A DNA stretch of 34,927 nt from JAVRLB01 sp049965455 (GTDB lineage: Archaea; Thermoplasmatota; Thermoplasmata; Thermoplasmatales; ARK-15). Shown here piece after piece: positions 7,519 through 16,697 of the stretch. The notes under the pieces were generated by a model, which did not search any database, was not told the DNA's origin, and saw only the letters and a program-made list of their open reading frames with translations. The stretch spans positions 1 to 34,927 of the forward strand of contig JBMFWH010000013.1 of assembly GCA_049965455.1 (NCBI GenBank), written 5' to 3'. A program made the translations under genes and the position numbers. Each line of letters starts with the position of its first letter. Position 1 is the first letter of the stretch.

Positions 7519-9729
7519 ATGGAAAATGATAGTCTATCACTAAAGTTTCGACGTGACTTAAGATTCAGGGATTTGATCAGCATTGGCGTTGGCGCAATGA
7601 CCGGCGCGACTATTTATGTAATGGCGGGACAAGCTACCGCTTTAGCAGGTACCGGCGTACTTCTGGCACTGGTTTTTAATTTCATAGTAACAATGCTTAC
7701 TGGTATGAGTTACGCAGAACTTTCCAGTGTTTATCCGGAAGCTGGTGGAGGGTATCTTTTTGTGGAAGAATCTTTGCCAAAACCTTTTGGCTTTATGGGG
7801 GGCTGGATTTCATGGTTCTCGCACTCCATAGCAGATGCCTTTTACACAGTAGTATTTGCTACAGGACTTCTATGGATGTTCCAAGTTTATGGGTTTACCA
7901 TTCCAATAAGCTATGTGGTTTTTGAAAAATTAATGATCCTTTTAATATTAATCGTGATTATTTTTATAAATTACTGGGGAACCGCAACAACTGGTAAGTC
8001 TCAGACATTTATAACGAATTTACAGCTTATTTTGCTCGGTGTTTTTATTATTGCGGGAACAATAGCAATATTAAGGCACCCGCAAATACCTTCAAATTTT
8101 TTACCATTCAACACCACTCCAATAGGGATATTGCTGGCAATGGGGCTATTATTCGTGGCGTTTGAAGGTTATGAAATCATAGCGCAAGGGGCTGAAGAGA
8201 CTGTAAATCCTGAAAAAAACATTCCCCGTGCAATATTTGTGTCGATAGGTATTATCACGATAATATACTTTATAATATTCTTCTTGATGATTGGTGGTGC
8301 CGGCACCAGCTGGGTTGCTTCACATGGAACATCCACGATGGTAGATTATGGAAAGATCATTTTGGGAAGTTACGGCCCTGCATTAGTGATCCTGGCAATG
8401 CTCATCGGCTCTGGTGCAACATTAAATGCAACAGTATTCTCTGCAATAAGGGTATCTTTTGCAATGGGCAGAAATGGTTCATTACCAAAATCATTGGCAA
8501 GGATACACAAGGTTCATAGGACCCCACATATAGCAACCATAGTAACGGGAGTGATTATAGGTGGCATGGCGCTTTTTTTGCCCATGGACACTATAGTTGC
8601 TGCGGCAAGCATAATGTTTTTATTGCTTTTTACGCTCGTAAATATAGCGCTAATAGTTAACAGATATGAAAAGCCAGACATAAAGCGAGCATATACAATA
8701 CCATTATTTCCGCTCATACCAATTCTTGCAATAATCACCAAATTGATGATCGCCTTTGCACTCTGGATATTCTCTCCAGAATCGTGGTACATAGCGATTT
8801 TATGGATCGAGGCTGGATTGATAATATATTATTTCTGGGCTGGCAAGAGAGCCATTGAAAAAGAGGTACCTATTCCCAGGCCAGTTAAAGTACAGATGCC
8901 TGCAACAAAAAATAACATTCTTTTGCCACTTTCCGATGAGTTTCCGAACAGCGTAAAGCTTGGTTCGATAATAGCCAGCGCAATGGGCTCTAATATATAT
9001 CTTTACAGTGCAATTGAGGTACCTATGACGATCTCTCCGCAATCGATAAGCTATTCAGACACTTCAGATAGAATAAAAATGATGGAAAAAATGCAAAAGA
9101 TTGCCAAAAAATATAATAAAAACACGGATATAACAATATCAGTTTCCCATGACCGTGTTAGCGCAATCAGAGACGAAGTAAAAGAAAAGGACATCTCGCT
9201 TATATTTCTAACATGGAGACAAAAGAGAGGGAAGAGGCTGATATTTGGGTCAACATTAGAAAAGATATACCGGGATGCACCATGTGACCTTCTTATATTC
9301 AAGAACGGATTACCTGAAAAAATAGATGAGATCAGCCTGGTCATATCAAAAAGAAAGAGCAGTGACTTTTCTTTCAAGATCGCGGTTGATCTGGCCAAGT
9401 CGTTTCAATCAAAGTTAAAAATCTATGAGTTTACGTACAATGGAAATGTTTCTGTAATAGGAGAGAAATACAAAGAGATTGGAAGACAGAAAGAATTGGA
9501 GATATCTATTGTTTCGCAAAAAAGTGATAGTATTTTAAGCAAGATTATGGCCATCTCAAAATCATCCGAATTATTGATAATGGCAGCGCCTTCAGAGTAT
9601 ATGGATGGAAAGATTCCACTAAGTGCGGATCCAAGGATCGTTAGCAAAATGAGTGGGCCTATATTACTGGTAAGAAAAGTAAAAGAAAAAGAAGATATGA
9701 GTGAATTATCGATGCTCTTCCATGGTTGA
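7519..9729 (+). CDS. APC-family amino acid permease with C-terminal UspA-like domains
   Basis: At 736 residues this is longer than a plain APC carrier (about 450). Residues about 15-455 are the permease: RDLISIGVGAMTGATIYV marks the unwound first helix, followed by roughly 12 membrane segments including GILLAMGLLFVAFEGYEIIAQGAEE. Residues about 470-736 are soluble and contain UspA-like modules. IFGSTLEKIYRDAPCDLLIF matches the nucleotide-loop end of the first, and a shorter second copy ends in GPILLVRKVKE. Membrane uptake of amino acids or amines is likely, with the cytoplasmic domains regulating in response to nucleotide. The end overlaps the convergent channel gene by 24 bp. Confidence 0.88.
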   Translation: MENDSLSLKFRRDLRFRDLISIGVGAMTGATIYVMAGQATALAGTGVLLALVFNFIVTMLTGMSYAELSSVYPEAGGGYLFVEESLPKPFGFMGGWISWFSHSIADAFYTVVFATGLLWMFQVYGFTIPISYVVFEKLMILLILIVIIFINYWGTATTGKSQTFITNLQLILLGVFIIAGTIAILRHPQIPSNFLPFNTTPIGILLAMGLLFVAFEGYEIIAQGAEETVNPEKNIPRAIFVSIGIITIIYFIIFFLMIGGAGTSWVASHGTSTMVDYGKIILGSYGPALVILAMLIGSGATLNATVFSAIRVSFAMGRNGSLPKSLARIHKVHRTPHIATIVTGVIIGGMALFLPMDTIVAAASIMFLLLFTLVNIALIVNRYEKPDIKRAYTIPLFPLIPILAIITKLMIAFALWIFSPESWYIAILWIEAGLIIYYFWAGKRAIEKEVPIPRPVKVQMPATKNNILLPLSDEFPNSVKLGSIIASAMGSNIYLYSAIEVPMTISPQSISYSDTSDRIKMMEKMQKIAKKYNKNTDITISVSHDRVSAIRDEVKEKDISLIFLTWRQKRGKRLIFGSTLEKIYRDAPCDLLIFKNGLPEKIDEISLVISKRKSSDFSFKIAVDLAKSFQSKLKIYEFTYNGNVSVIGEKYKEIGRQKELEISIVSQKSDSILSKIMAISKSSELLIMAAPSEYMDGKIPLSADPRIVSKMSGPILLVRKVKEKEDMSELSMLFHG

Positions 9730-10998
9730 TTTGAGGTTTTTCAGGATATCTGATTTAATAATCTCCACCTTTTCTGAATCCTCTGCATGAAGGCATATTT
9801 CATATGTATCAATCTCCAGGCCGATTTCCTTTAAGAATATTGCAGGCCTTTCATTTTGGTCAATGTCCGGAATATTAGCTATGGCCATATACACCATTTG
9901 CTCAAAATCTTCAACTTTGATCTCTGATTTAACTGTTACTTCTACCCTTACAGGAAAATTTTTGCCTGGCGAGGAAACCACGCGCACATTTTTTTCAAGA
10001 AGTTTTGAGTTAGGAATTAGATTTATTTTACCCCGTGAATCTTTGATTTCAGTGTATAGTAGTTTTATGTTAAATACTGTTCCTTCAATTTCATTCTGTA
10101 CTGAGATATAGTCATCTTCTACAAAAGGTTCTGTAGACAGGATAATAATCCCAGAAATTGCATTTTTAAGGGGCGTGTAAAAGATGAACAGTATGATTAC
10201 AAATATGAATATTATAAAGAATATAAACACGAATATATCAGCATACCTGAATCCGAGCATTGACAGAAATATCAGGATTATGCCAAGAATAACCAATACA
10301 AGAATAGTGTTTTTCAGCATTGTGGTCAGGTATTTACCAAGCTTTTCTTTTTGCGATTTAGATCTTAACTTTATATCCCTGATGAAAGCTGCAAAAAGAA
10401 GGTATGCGATTATACCAAATATGACGAGAAACATCATCATAACGAGGCCATCTATATTCTTGGAAAAAAATATCGAGATCCCTCTCCCTGTGTTTGCCAG
10501 CACGAAAAAGCTGGATAACAAAATTATTATAGAGACAACAATTGATATTATGTATATGAAGTACTTTATTATCAATTCTGTATAATAGCCAACCTTTTCA
10601 CTTATCTCTTTTCTAGGCTTTATATGAAGCTCTCCACGAAGGTATCTAAATACTCTACTATTAATAGAGAGGATCAATAAAGAGAATAAAAGGACCAGAA
10701 TTATAGAGAAAAATGTATAAAGATATGGAAATATTATGGCGGTAGTATATTCTTTTACATCATATCCCATATGAGAATATACGAATAGTATGAATACAAA
10801 CATTGCAGAAAATAAGGAATATAACAATATTATTTCCAGAAATTGAACTGCGTCGGCTCCAAGAAATATAGATTCTTTTATTTTGAGATAATTAAAAAAT
10901 CTGTTAAGGTATGACACAATGTAAAGTAATATAACCACCACTCCCACTGTGGCCATAACAGGAACTAGTAACTGGTTTAGCAAGTATATCAAAGCCAT
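9706..10998 (-). CDS. MscS-family small-conductance mechanosensitive channel
   Basis: A 430-residue membrane protein with about six hydrophobic segments in residues 1-285. It then carries the MscS pore/beta-domain signature LKNAISGIIILSTEPFVEDD followed by EIEGTVFNIKLLYTEIKD and KINLIPNSKLLEKNV, and a cytoplasmic alpha/beta domain. It is expected to open on membrane tension and release solutes during osmotic downshock. The extra N-terminal helices make it a larger MscS subtype. A TTTAAAAAG element about 27 bp upstream of ATG suggests a leaderless start. The 3' end overlaps the permease gene by 24 bp. Confidence 0.88.
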   Translation of the reverse strand: MALIYLLNQLLVPVMATVGVVVILLYIVSYLNRFFNYLKIKESIFLGADAVQFLEIILLYSLFSAMFVFILFVYSHMGYDVKEYTTAIIFPYLYTFFSIILVLLFSLLILSINSRVFRYLRGELHIKPRKEISEKVGYYTELIIKYFIYIISIVVSIIILLSSFFVLANTGRGISIFFSKNIDGLVMMMFLVIFGIIAYLLFAAFIRDIKLRSKSQKEKLGKYLTTMLKNTILVLVILGIILIFLSMLGFRYADIFVFIFFIIFIFVIILFIFYTPLKNAISGIIILSTEPFVEDDYISVQNEIEGTVFNIKLLYTEIKDSRGKINLIPNSKLLEKNVRVVSSPGKNFPVRVEVTVKSEIKVEDFEQMVYMAIANIPDIDQNERPAIFLKEIGLEIDTYEICLHAEDSEKVEIIKSDILKNLKSTMEEHR

Positions 10999-11337
10999 AC
11001 TATACGATATATGTTACTTTCTTTTTAAATTTTCTGGTATTTGGACGCTGTCAATTTTTCGTTGAAAATATTAAAAATAGCATCAGTTATCATACTACAC
11101 ATATTTCAAAAAATATTCAAATTAAATGATCCAGATAAAAGCTATGCCTTCGACAAAATGAAATAATAAGCAAGTATCAACGAAGAGTTGACATGATCGG
11201 TATTTGATATGCTTGTACTTTTTTTATGCACTGTTTCTATCACAATGGCATCCAAATATATTTTTCAGGTCTAAATACGTGATCTGGATTTTATTTCTCT
11301 TCTTCATTTTCCTGCTTGTTTCCACTTTATCCATTGT
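10999..11337. other. Intergenic stretch left of the solo IS end
   Basis: Beyond the channel promoter (TATA-like sequence near 11016-11033) I find no gene here. Translations in all frames are broken by stops, apart from a 36-codon minus-strand frame starting at 11334. Bases 11318-11337, read on the minus strand, are the position a guide would occupy if the adjacent omega-RNA scaffold is transcribed. Confidence 0.5.
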
Positions 11338-11405
11338 GTGACATCCTTCCTCTATATAGCAGGAGGCTTCCAGTTTCATAGCCCGGTTTTGCCTTGGAGG
11401 TATTA
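11338..11405 (-). mobile_element. Solo right end (omega-RNA scaffold) of an IS200/IS605-type element
   Basis: On the minus strand this reads AAACTGGAAGCC, a short hairpin (CCTC/GAGG arms), then GGAAGGATGTCAC ending at 11338. That is the hallmark 3' end of tnpB genes and their omega-RNA. It aligns with the end beside the tnpB at the right edge (34728-34769): about 28 of 41 positions match, with one gap. The flanks are conserved and the hairpin arms are changed on both sides. About 18 codons of a decayed TnpB C-terminus (KPGYETGSLLLYR) overlap it. No transposase body follows, because mre11 begins 40 bp away. It is either a relic or a stand-alone guide RNA. Confidence 0.65.
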
Positions 11406-11412
11406 AGGATAG

Positions 11413-11421
11413 AGTTTATAT
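11413..11421 (+). promoter_or_regulatory. TATA box of mre11-rad50
   Basis: GTTTATATT is centred about 29 bp before the ATG at 11446. It lies just outside the IS-end relic, so the relic abuts the operon promoter. Confidence 0.5.
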
Positions 11422-11445
11422 TGGAGATTCACATTTTAAAATATC

Positions 11446-12555
11446 ATGGTCAGGATAATGCACATATCAGATACGCATTTAGGGTACAGGCAGTATATGT
11501 TGGGAGAGCGAGAAGCGGATTTTTATGATTCATTTGAAAGAGCTATAGAGATGGCACGTGAAGAGCATGTGGATATGATCGTGCATTCTGGGGACATATT
11601 TGAGACCTCTCACCCTTCGAATCAGGCCCTTAAGGTTTTTAAGGATGCATTGATGAAAATCAATGGCAAGATAAAATATTTCGCTGTATTAGGAGACCAT
11701 GATCGACCTCGAAAGCGAGATTATCCAGCTCCGAACCTTTTTGATTTCTTAGGAATAAAAGTGTTGGGGATAAATGGGTTAGAGCATGAGGTTGTGCATA
11801 TAGACAACAAAGAGCTGTTAGTTGCAGGATTATCCAATTTAAAAGGCATTTATGCAAATCGCATACTGGAAGAGTTTGAAAAAGCAGATTTGCTCGCCCA
11901 AAATTTCAAATATTCTATTTTTGTAGGGCATGAGGGCATTTCCACATTTTTACCGGACGAAAACTGGGAAGTGGATTTTAAAGACCTACCTAAAAATTTT
12001 AATTATCTTGCTTTTGGGCACTTGCATAGCAGGGTGATCAAAGAATATGGCAAAGGCTACTTTGCCTATGCTGGATCTACAGAAATACACAGTGAAGAGG
12101 AGATCATAAATTATAAAAAAGAGGGAAAAGGTGCATATTTGGTGGATCTGGATACCGGAGTGAGCGTTGAGAAATTGAACATAGACACCATCCGCCCGCA
12201 AGAGAAAATAGACACAGACGCAGGGCACTGGATTGATGATTTAAAAAACGTATTGAGCATAAGTTATGCAAAAAAGCCGGTTATTCATCTGAACATATCA
12301 GGTAAAATCAACGCCTCAGATGTACATTCTATTATCGATGAACAGTTCAAAAATTCAATGTTGGATTATCGATTAAAATTAGCGCCTACTATTATGTCTA
12401 ATGAAGATCTATCCAGTGTGAATTTAAAAGACTCTTTTACAGACTATTTTAAGGATGAGAATATGGGCGCGTTTGCCTATAACCTGTTCGAGTTGCTGCA
12501 AAATGATACAGAAGAAGCTTATGACTTTATTTTAAAAACAATGGAGCGCTGGTAA
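11446..12555 (+). CDS. mre11: DNA double-strand break repair nuclease Mre11
   Basis: A 369-residue calcineurin-like phosphoesterase with all five metal motifs: MHISDTHLGY (D9, H11), HSGDIFE (D50), VLGDHDRP (83-88), a GHEG motif near residue 165 and FGHLHSR near residue 198. The usual GNHD motif reads GDHD here. The C-terminal third is the capping and Rad50-binding region. With Rad50 it forms the Mn2+-dependent endo/exonuclease that processes broken DNA ends. The rad50 start follows the stop by three bases, so the two are translationally linked. In archaea NurA and HerA often sit beside them, but neither is present here. Confidence 0.95.
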   Translation: MVRIMHISDTHLGYRQYMLGEREADFYDSFERAIEMAREEHVDMIVHSGDIFETSHPSNQALKVFKDALMKINGKIKYFAVLGDHDRPRKRDYPAPNLFDFLGIKVLGINGLEHEVVHIDNKELLVAGLSNLKGIYANRILEEFEKADLLAQNFKYSIFVGHEGISTFLPDENWEVDFKDLPKNFNYLAFGHLHSRVIKEYGKGYFAYAGSTEIHSEEEIINYKKEGKGAYLVDLDTGVSVEKLNIDTIRPQEKIDTDAGHWIDDLKNVLSISYAKKPVIHLNISGKINASDVHSIIDEQFKNSMLDYRLKLAPTIMSNEDLSSVNLKDSFTDYFKDENMGAFAYNLFELLQNDTEEAYDFILKTMERW

Positions 12556-12558
12556 ATT

Positions 12559-15240
12559 ATGTTATTAAAAAAGCTCTATCTAGAAAATTTTGTATCGCAT
12601 AAAAGTACGGAGCTAGAGTTTTCAAAAGGTATTACTGTAATCACTGGCAAAAACGGAGCCGGCAAGACATCCATATTAGACTCTCTATTATTCTGCCTGT
12701 TTAAAGAGTCGAGAACTGGAAACTTGAAAGATCTCATACATTTGAACAGCACAGACGCAAAAAGCTACCTGATTTTCGAGGAGGGATTGAAAGATTACGA
12801 AAGTTCTTGGGAACTGGATCAAAAAAAAGGTGTGAAAAGTGCGATATTAAAGCAGGTTTCAGGACCTATTTTAGCAGAGGGCCCTAACAACGTAAAACAG
12901 GAAATTGAAAAGATCCTGGGAATGAGCAAAGAGATCGCGATCTCGTCAATATTTATAAAACAGGGCGAAATAGATGCACTTATAAACAAGAAGCCGGCTG
13001 AGCGAAAAGAGCTGATTGGAAAGCTTATAGGGCTGGACAGATTAGAATCGGCATGGTCTGACTTCAAAGTACTATTTGAAAAGTTTGACCAGACTATTTC
13101 AGGGCTAGAAGTGGATCTTAAAAGTTACCCTGAAATAGAGAATAACATAAAAGAGATAGATTTCCAGCTCAGAGCTCTAGATCTTGAAAAATTGAAGACT
13201 AACGAAAATATTGAAAGCAAAACAGCAGAACTTAATAAGATTAGCCAAGATCTGGATTCGTTTTCAAGTCTAAAAGAAGAGCGAAACAGATTAGAGGCTG
13301 AGAAAACGCATTATCTAAGAGACATGGATCGAGTAACAAAAGAGATAATAGAAGCAAAGGAAAATTTGGAAAAACTGGATGAAAAAAATAGAGAAATCGA
13401 AGATCTTGAAAAAGAGGTAAAATATTTAGAGCCTGTGACTGAATACTTAAAATTAAAAGATCGTCTGGAAGATGCTAAAAAAGAACAGGAGAAGATTGAG
13501 AAAGAGATAAGAAAAATAGAGCTGCAAAAAAAGTATTGTGAAGATCATATAAGTGAATACGAGCAATATGAACATGTTTTGAAAGAGAACGATGACACTC
13601 AAAAACAGATTAAAAACTTAAAACCAGATCATGACAACTATTTGATCTTAAAGGAAAAGGTAGGGCATTTTGAATCGGATCTGAAAAACCTTAAAAGAAA
13701 GCTTACTGAATATCAAAATCAGGTTCTTTCTATATTTGGGGTATCTGAGCTAAATGATAATGATAAATCTGAACTGTTAGAGAAACTAGAAACTGAAAAG
13801 AACGCTTATGATGATCAGATAAGAGAGTTATATGGATCCATATCTGCACAAAAGAATCATATCCGGTATCTGGAAGATTCTAAACAAAATCTGACTAATG
13901 CAAAGCAGTGTCCGGTCTGTAAAAGCAACCTGGATGCTGAGCATATTCTAAACATAAATAACGAGATAGACAATGACATCTCTACCACAGCACAATTAAT
14001 AAAGGTGCAAGAGAACAACATTAAAAGATTAAACGAGCACCTGAATTCATTAAAAACCCAGATTGCAAAAGTTAACAAATTTGAAAATTCAGGGTATTTC
14101 AGCCTTAAAAAGGAATTTGAAGAGCACTCAAATATGATAAATTCTCTAAACATTAAAATAAAGGATATATCAGACAGATTTTCTGAATTTGAAATTTTAG
14201 AGAAAAAGAAAGCTGAGAATGATAAGTTATTGGCACAACTAAAAAATGTTCATGAAAACTATATTACTGCAAATGCAAAGATTGAAAATTATACTTTAAA
14301 GCTTAAAGAGAGAGAACATTATTCGAACATAGCCGAAGAAACTGCAGCTCGCATGAGCGAGCTTGAAAAATATATTCCATTTGAGATCACGCCCTCTAAG
14401 AAATCAGAGCTGGACGAAAAAAAGATGAAAATGCAAGAATTTAAAGGTATGGTCCGTGAATCTCAAGGATACTCAGAGCGTCTCAAAAGAAAAAATGAAG
14501 AGCTAGAAAACATAAAATCAGCATATAGCAAAATTTTAGAGACACTAAAACAGAACGCTTTTAATCCGGATCATTATGCAGAATTAGAAGGAAAGAGGGT
14601 CAATATAGCAAAATCGCTTGAATCTTTAAAGGAAGAGTATTACCAGATATCAGCCATGATCAAATCAAACAGTGATGATCGAGAGAAATTGAGAAAAAAG
14701 ATTGAAGAGCTTTCACAAAAGCAAAAGATTCTCGATAAATACAGGAAATTCAGAGCTATATTAGAAGAGGTCCGGAAATCATACAGCAAAGATGGCATTC
14801 AGAGGGCTCTGAGGACCGCATACGCGTCTATCATTGAAAATTTTGTAAAAGACTATGTTGAAAAATTCAATCTTGATATTATTGATCTAAGCATAGACAG
14901 CGACTTTAATATCACACTGCGCAATAGGTCTGGAAATATAAGCATTGACGAACTATCCGGCGGTGAGAAGGTGGCGATTGGAATAGCGTTGAGGCTTGCA
15001 ATAGCGAGAGCGTTGTCAAAGAAGATTTCTACCATAGTTCTTGATGAGCCCACTACTTACTTGGACGAGGATCGGAGAGGAGAACTTGCAAATATATTGA
15101 AAGATTCCATCAGCGAGGTTTCAAGCATGATCCCGCAGATGATCATTGTCACGCATCATGAAGAGCTTGTGGAAGTAGCCAATACGCACTATGAGGTAAT
15201 CAAGACTAACGGATATTCCTCTTTGAATCTGGTATACTAA
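12559..15240 (+). CDS. rad50: DNA repair ATPase Rad50
   Basis: An 893-residue SMC-like ATPase. Walker A is GKNGAGKTS (30-38). Two long coiled-coil arms (about 170-445 and 460-740) flank the zinc hook CPVC (C451, C454). The ABC signature LSGGEKVAIG lies near residue 799, followed by Walker B and the D-loop IVLDEPTTYLDED. It dimerises through the hook and tethers DNA ends while Mre11 cuts. All expected elements are intact and the length is typical for archaea (850-900). The last four bases overlap the end of the convergent cysteine synthase-like gene. Confidence 0.96.
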   Translation: MLLKKLYLENFVSHKSTELEFSKGITVITGKNGAGKTSILDSLLFCLFKESRTGNLKDLIHLNSTDAKSYLIFEEGLKDYESSWELDQKKGVKSAILKQVSGPILAEGPNNVKQEIEKILGMSKEIAISSIFIKQGEIDALINKKPAERKELIGKLIGLDRLESAWSDFKVLFEKFDQTISGLEVDLKSYPEIENNIKEIDFQLRALDLEKLKTNENIESKTAELNKISQDLDSFSSLKEERNRLEAEKTHYLRDMDRVTKEIIEAKENLEKLDEKNREIEDLEKEVKYLEPVTEYLKLKDRLEDAKKEQEKIEKEIRKIELQKKYCEDHISEYEQYEHVLKENDDTQKQIKNLKPDHDNYLILKEKVGHFESDLKNLKRKLTEYQNQVLSIFGVSELNDNDKSELLEKLETEKNAYDDQIRELYGSISAQKNHIRYLEDSKQNLTNAKQCPVCKSNLDAEHILNINNEIDNDISTTAQLIKVQENNIKRLNEHLNSLKTQIAKVNKFENSGYFSLKKEFEEHSNMINSLNIKIKDISDRFSEFEILEKKKAENDKLLAQLKNVHENYITANAKIENYTLKLKEREHYSNIAEETAARMSELEKYIPFEITPSKKSELDEKKMKMQEFKGMVRESQGYSERLKRKNEELENIKSAYSKILETLKQNAFNPDHYAELEGKRVNIAKSLESLKEEYYQISAMIKSNSDDREKLRKKIEELSQKQKILDKYRKFRAILEEVRKSYSKDGIQRALRTAYASIIENFVKDYVEKFNLDIIDLSIDSDFNITLRNRSGNISIDELSGGEKVAIGIALRLAIARALSKKISTIVLDEPTTYLDEDRRGELANILKDSISEVSSMIPQMIIVTHHEELVEVANTHYEVIKTNGYSSLNLVY

Positions 15241-16310
15241 TTGTATGTCAGGCACTTTAAAATATCTTGGTTGTAATAACTGTTGAAATCAACCTCATCT
15301 TTTAATATATCTATATCCCTGTAGAGAGCCTGGTAATTATATCCTGTATCAGCGACTATTGCAAGCACTTTCTTGTGTTTTTCAGCCATCTTCTTTGCAT
15401 AATATATTGTAGCGCCAGAAGATGCACCTATAAGAACGTTCTTTTTGTCATATATTTCCTTTACGACAGAAAACGCCTCTTTATCAGATACTATTGGAAA
15501 CTCAGTCCTTGAAACCTTTGCATCTTCTAATATCTTAGGCATCAATGGCGATTCTGCAAGATTTCTCAACCCCTGCAAATGATGCTTATTTTCAGGCTGG
15601 ATTCCAATCACTTTTATGCCTATATCTTCAAGCCTGTTTTTCAGTCCTACATACGTTCCGCCAGTTCCCACGCCTACAACTACATATTCCGGTCTGTCAT
15701 TTAAAGCCATGATCTCTGCAGCTGTATCTTTGTGCGCGCTGGGATTGTTGCTGTTCTCGTATTGATTGAGCCATGTATACAAATCCCTTGATCTAGGACT
15801 GTACGCCATGCTTTTTGTAACTGCTATAGCCTGGTCTGTGTCAGTATTGCTCACTCTTGGGCACAGGTCGTCATCTACTTCAATAGGCTCTATATTCATA
15901 GATTTGAACAAAGTTTTCACTTCTCCAGTGACTTTATAAGAAATTACAGGCTGAAAATCCAAATTTAGCGCTCTTACAATCGCACCTATGGCAATTCCGG
16001 TATTTCCGCTGGTAGGCTCTATTATGGTGTTATGCAGGTTTCTTTTTATCAGTGCATCCATGATCATATTCAAAGCAGGTCTCATCTTGATAGAGCCATG
16101 TTTAATGTTTTTACTTTCCATATTAAAATAATTAAACCATTCTAATTTAACAGATATATTTAGATCCTCGATGAAACAAACAGGTGTGCCACCAATGTTT
16201 ATCTCTACATCATTGTTCTTAATGTGATATTTTTTAATATCATGCTTTTCTATAACCTCTATTCTTCGAATTGCATCAGAATATTTATCCGGTTCAAATG
16301 CTGAGTCCAT
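15237..16310 (-). CDS. Cysteine synthase-like PLP-dependent beta-substitution enzyme
   Basis: A 357-residue fold-type II PLP enzyme. GSIKMRPALNMI holds the Schiff-base lysine (the family usually has SVKDRP). PTSGNTGI is the substrate loop, VGVGTGGTYVG the phosphate-binding loop and GASSGAT the C-terminal PLP contact. It should make cysteine from an activated serine and sulfide. The QGLRNL motif and the K-M-R-P variant recall CysM/O-phosphoserine-type enzymes rather than O-acetylserine CysK, but substrate choice is inference. A TATA-like TTTTTAAATATG lies about 25 bp upstream and GAGGTT 5-10 bp upstream of ATG. The gene is convergent with rad50, overlapping it by four bases. Confidence 0.85.
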   Translation of the reverse strand: MDSAFEPDKYSDAIRRIEVIEKHDIKKYHIKNNDVEINIGGTPVCFIEDLNISVKLEWFNYFNMESKNIKHGSIKMRPALNMIMDALIKRNLHNTIIEPTSGNTGIAIGAIVRALNLDFQPVISYKVTGEVKTLFKSMNIEPIEVDDDLCPRVSNTDTDQAIAVTKSMAYSPRSRDLYTWLNQYENSNNPSAHKDTAAEIMALNDRPEYVVVGVGTGGTYVGLKNRLEDIGIKVIGIQPENKHHLQGLRNLAESPLMPKILEDAKVSRTEFPIVSDKEAFSVVKEIYDKKNVLIGASSGATIYYAKKMAEKHKKVLAIVADTGYNYQALYRDIDILKDEVDFNSYYNQDILKCLTYN

Positions 16311-16376
16311 AGAACAACCTCATTTTGGGACATATTTAAAAATTATGTAGCAAAAAAAGATAATCTTATATATATT

Positions 16377-16697
16377 TCAATAAGAGTATGTGATTCCTGA
16401 CACTGTAAACCTGTTCCTAAGTTTAGAATAATTTATGGTTATTATTGTGTCTCTATACTTTTCTATGGCTTTTTTGATTGGTTGGATAGCATATATCCTT
16501 GCCAATCCATTATAGATCATATAACATTGAATGTTTTCAGGTTTAAATGTATCGATTTCTATCTTTGGAATAAGCCTACACAAATTATCAGAGCATGGCC
16601 CCTGCACATACCTGATATTTATATATAGTTCTTTTACATTTTCTTTCTCAATAACTTTTTTAGCGTTTTCTGTAAATTTCAATTGATACATGCTCAT
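16377..16697 (-). CDS. Unknown 106-residue protein of the copper operon
   Basis: I cannot assign a family. It is a small soluble protein of alternating strands and helices with three cysteines (C35 and C40 in GPCSDNLC, C58 in IQCYMIY), which could form a metal site. The first 60 residues loosely recall A-type Fe-S carrier folds, without their conserved cysteines. The start overlaps the CopA stop as ATGA, so translation is coupled and a copper-related role is likely by context. Candidates are a chaperone, a copper sensor or a repair factor for copper-damaged Fe-S clusters. An in-frame ATG two codons later (16691) is an alternative start. Confidence 0.7.
   Translation of the reverse strand: MSMYQLKFTENAKKVIEKENVKELYINIRYVQGPCSDNLCRLIPKIEIDTFKPENIQCYMIYNGLARIYAIQPIKKAIEKYRDTIITINYSKLRNRFTVSGITYSY

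Noticed and set aside
11224..11334. 36-codon minus-strand frame beginning in the putative guide of the solo IS end
   Set aside because: No ribosome site at proper spacing and no family resemblance; short frames like this are expected by chance.
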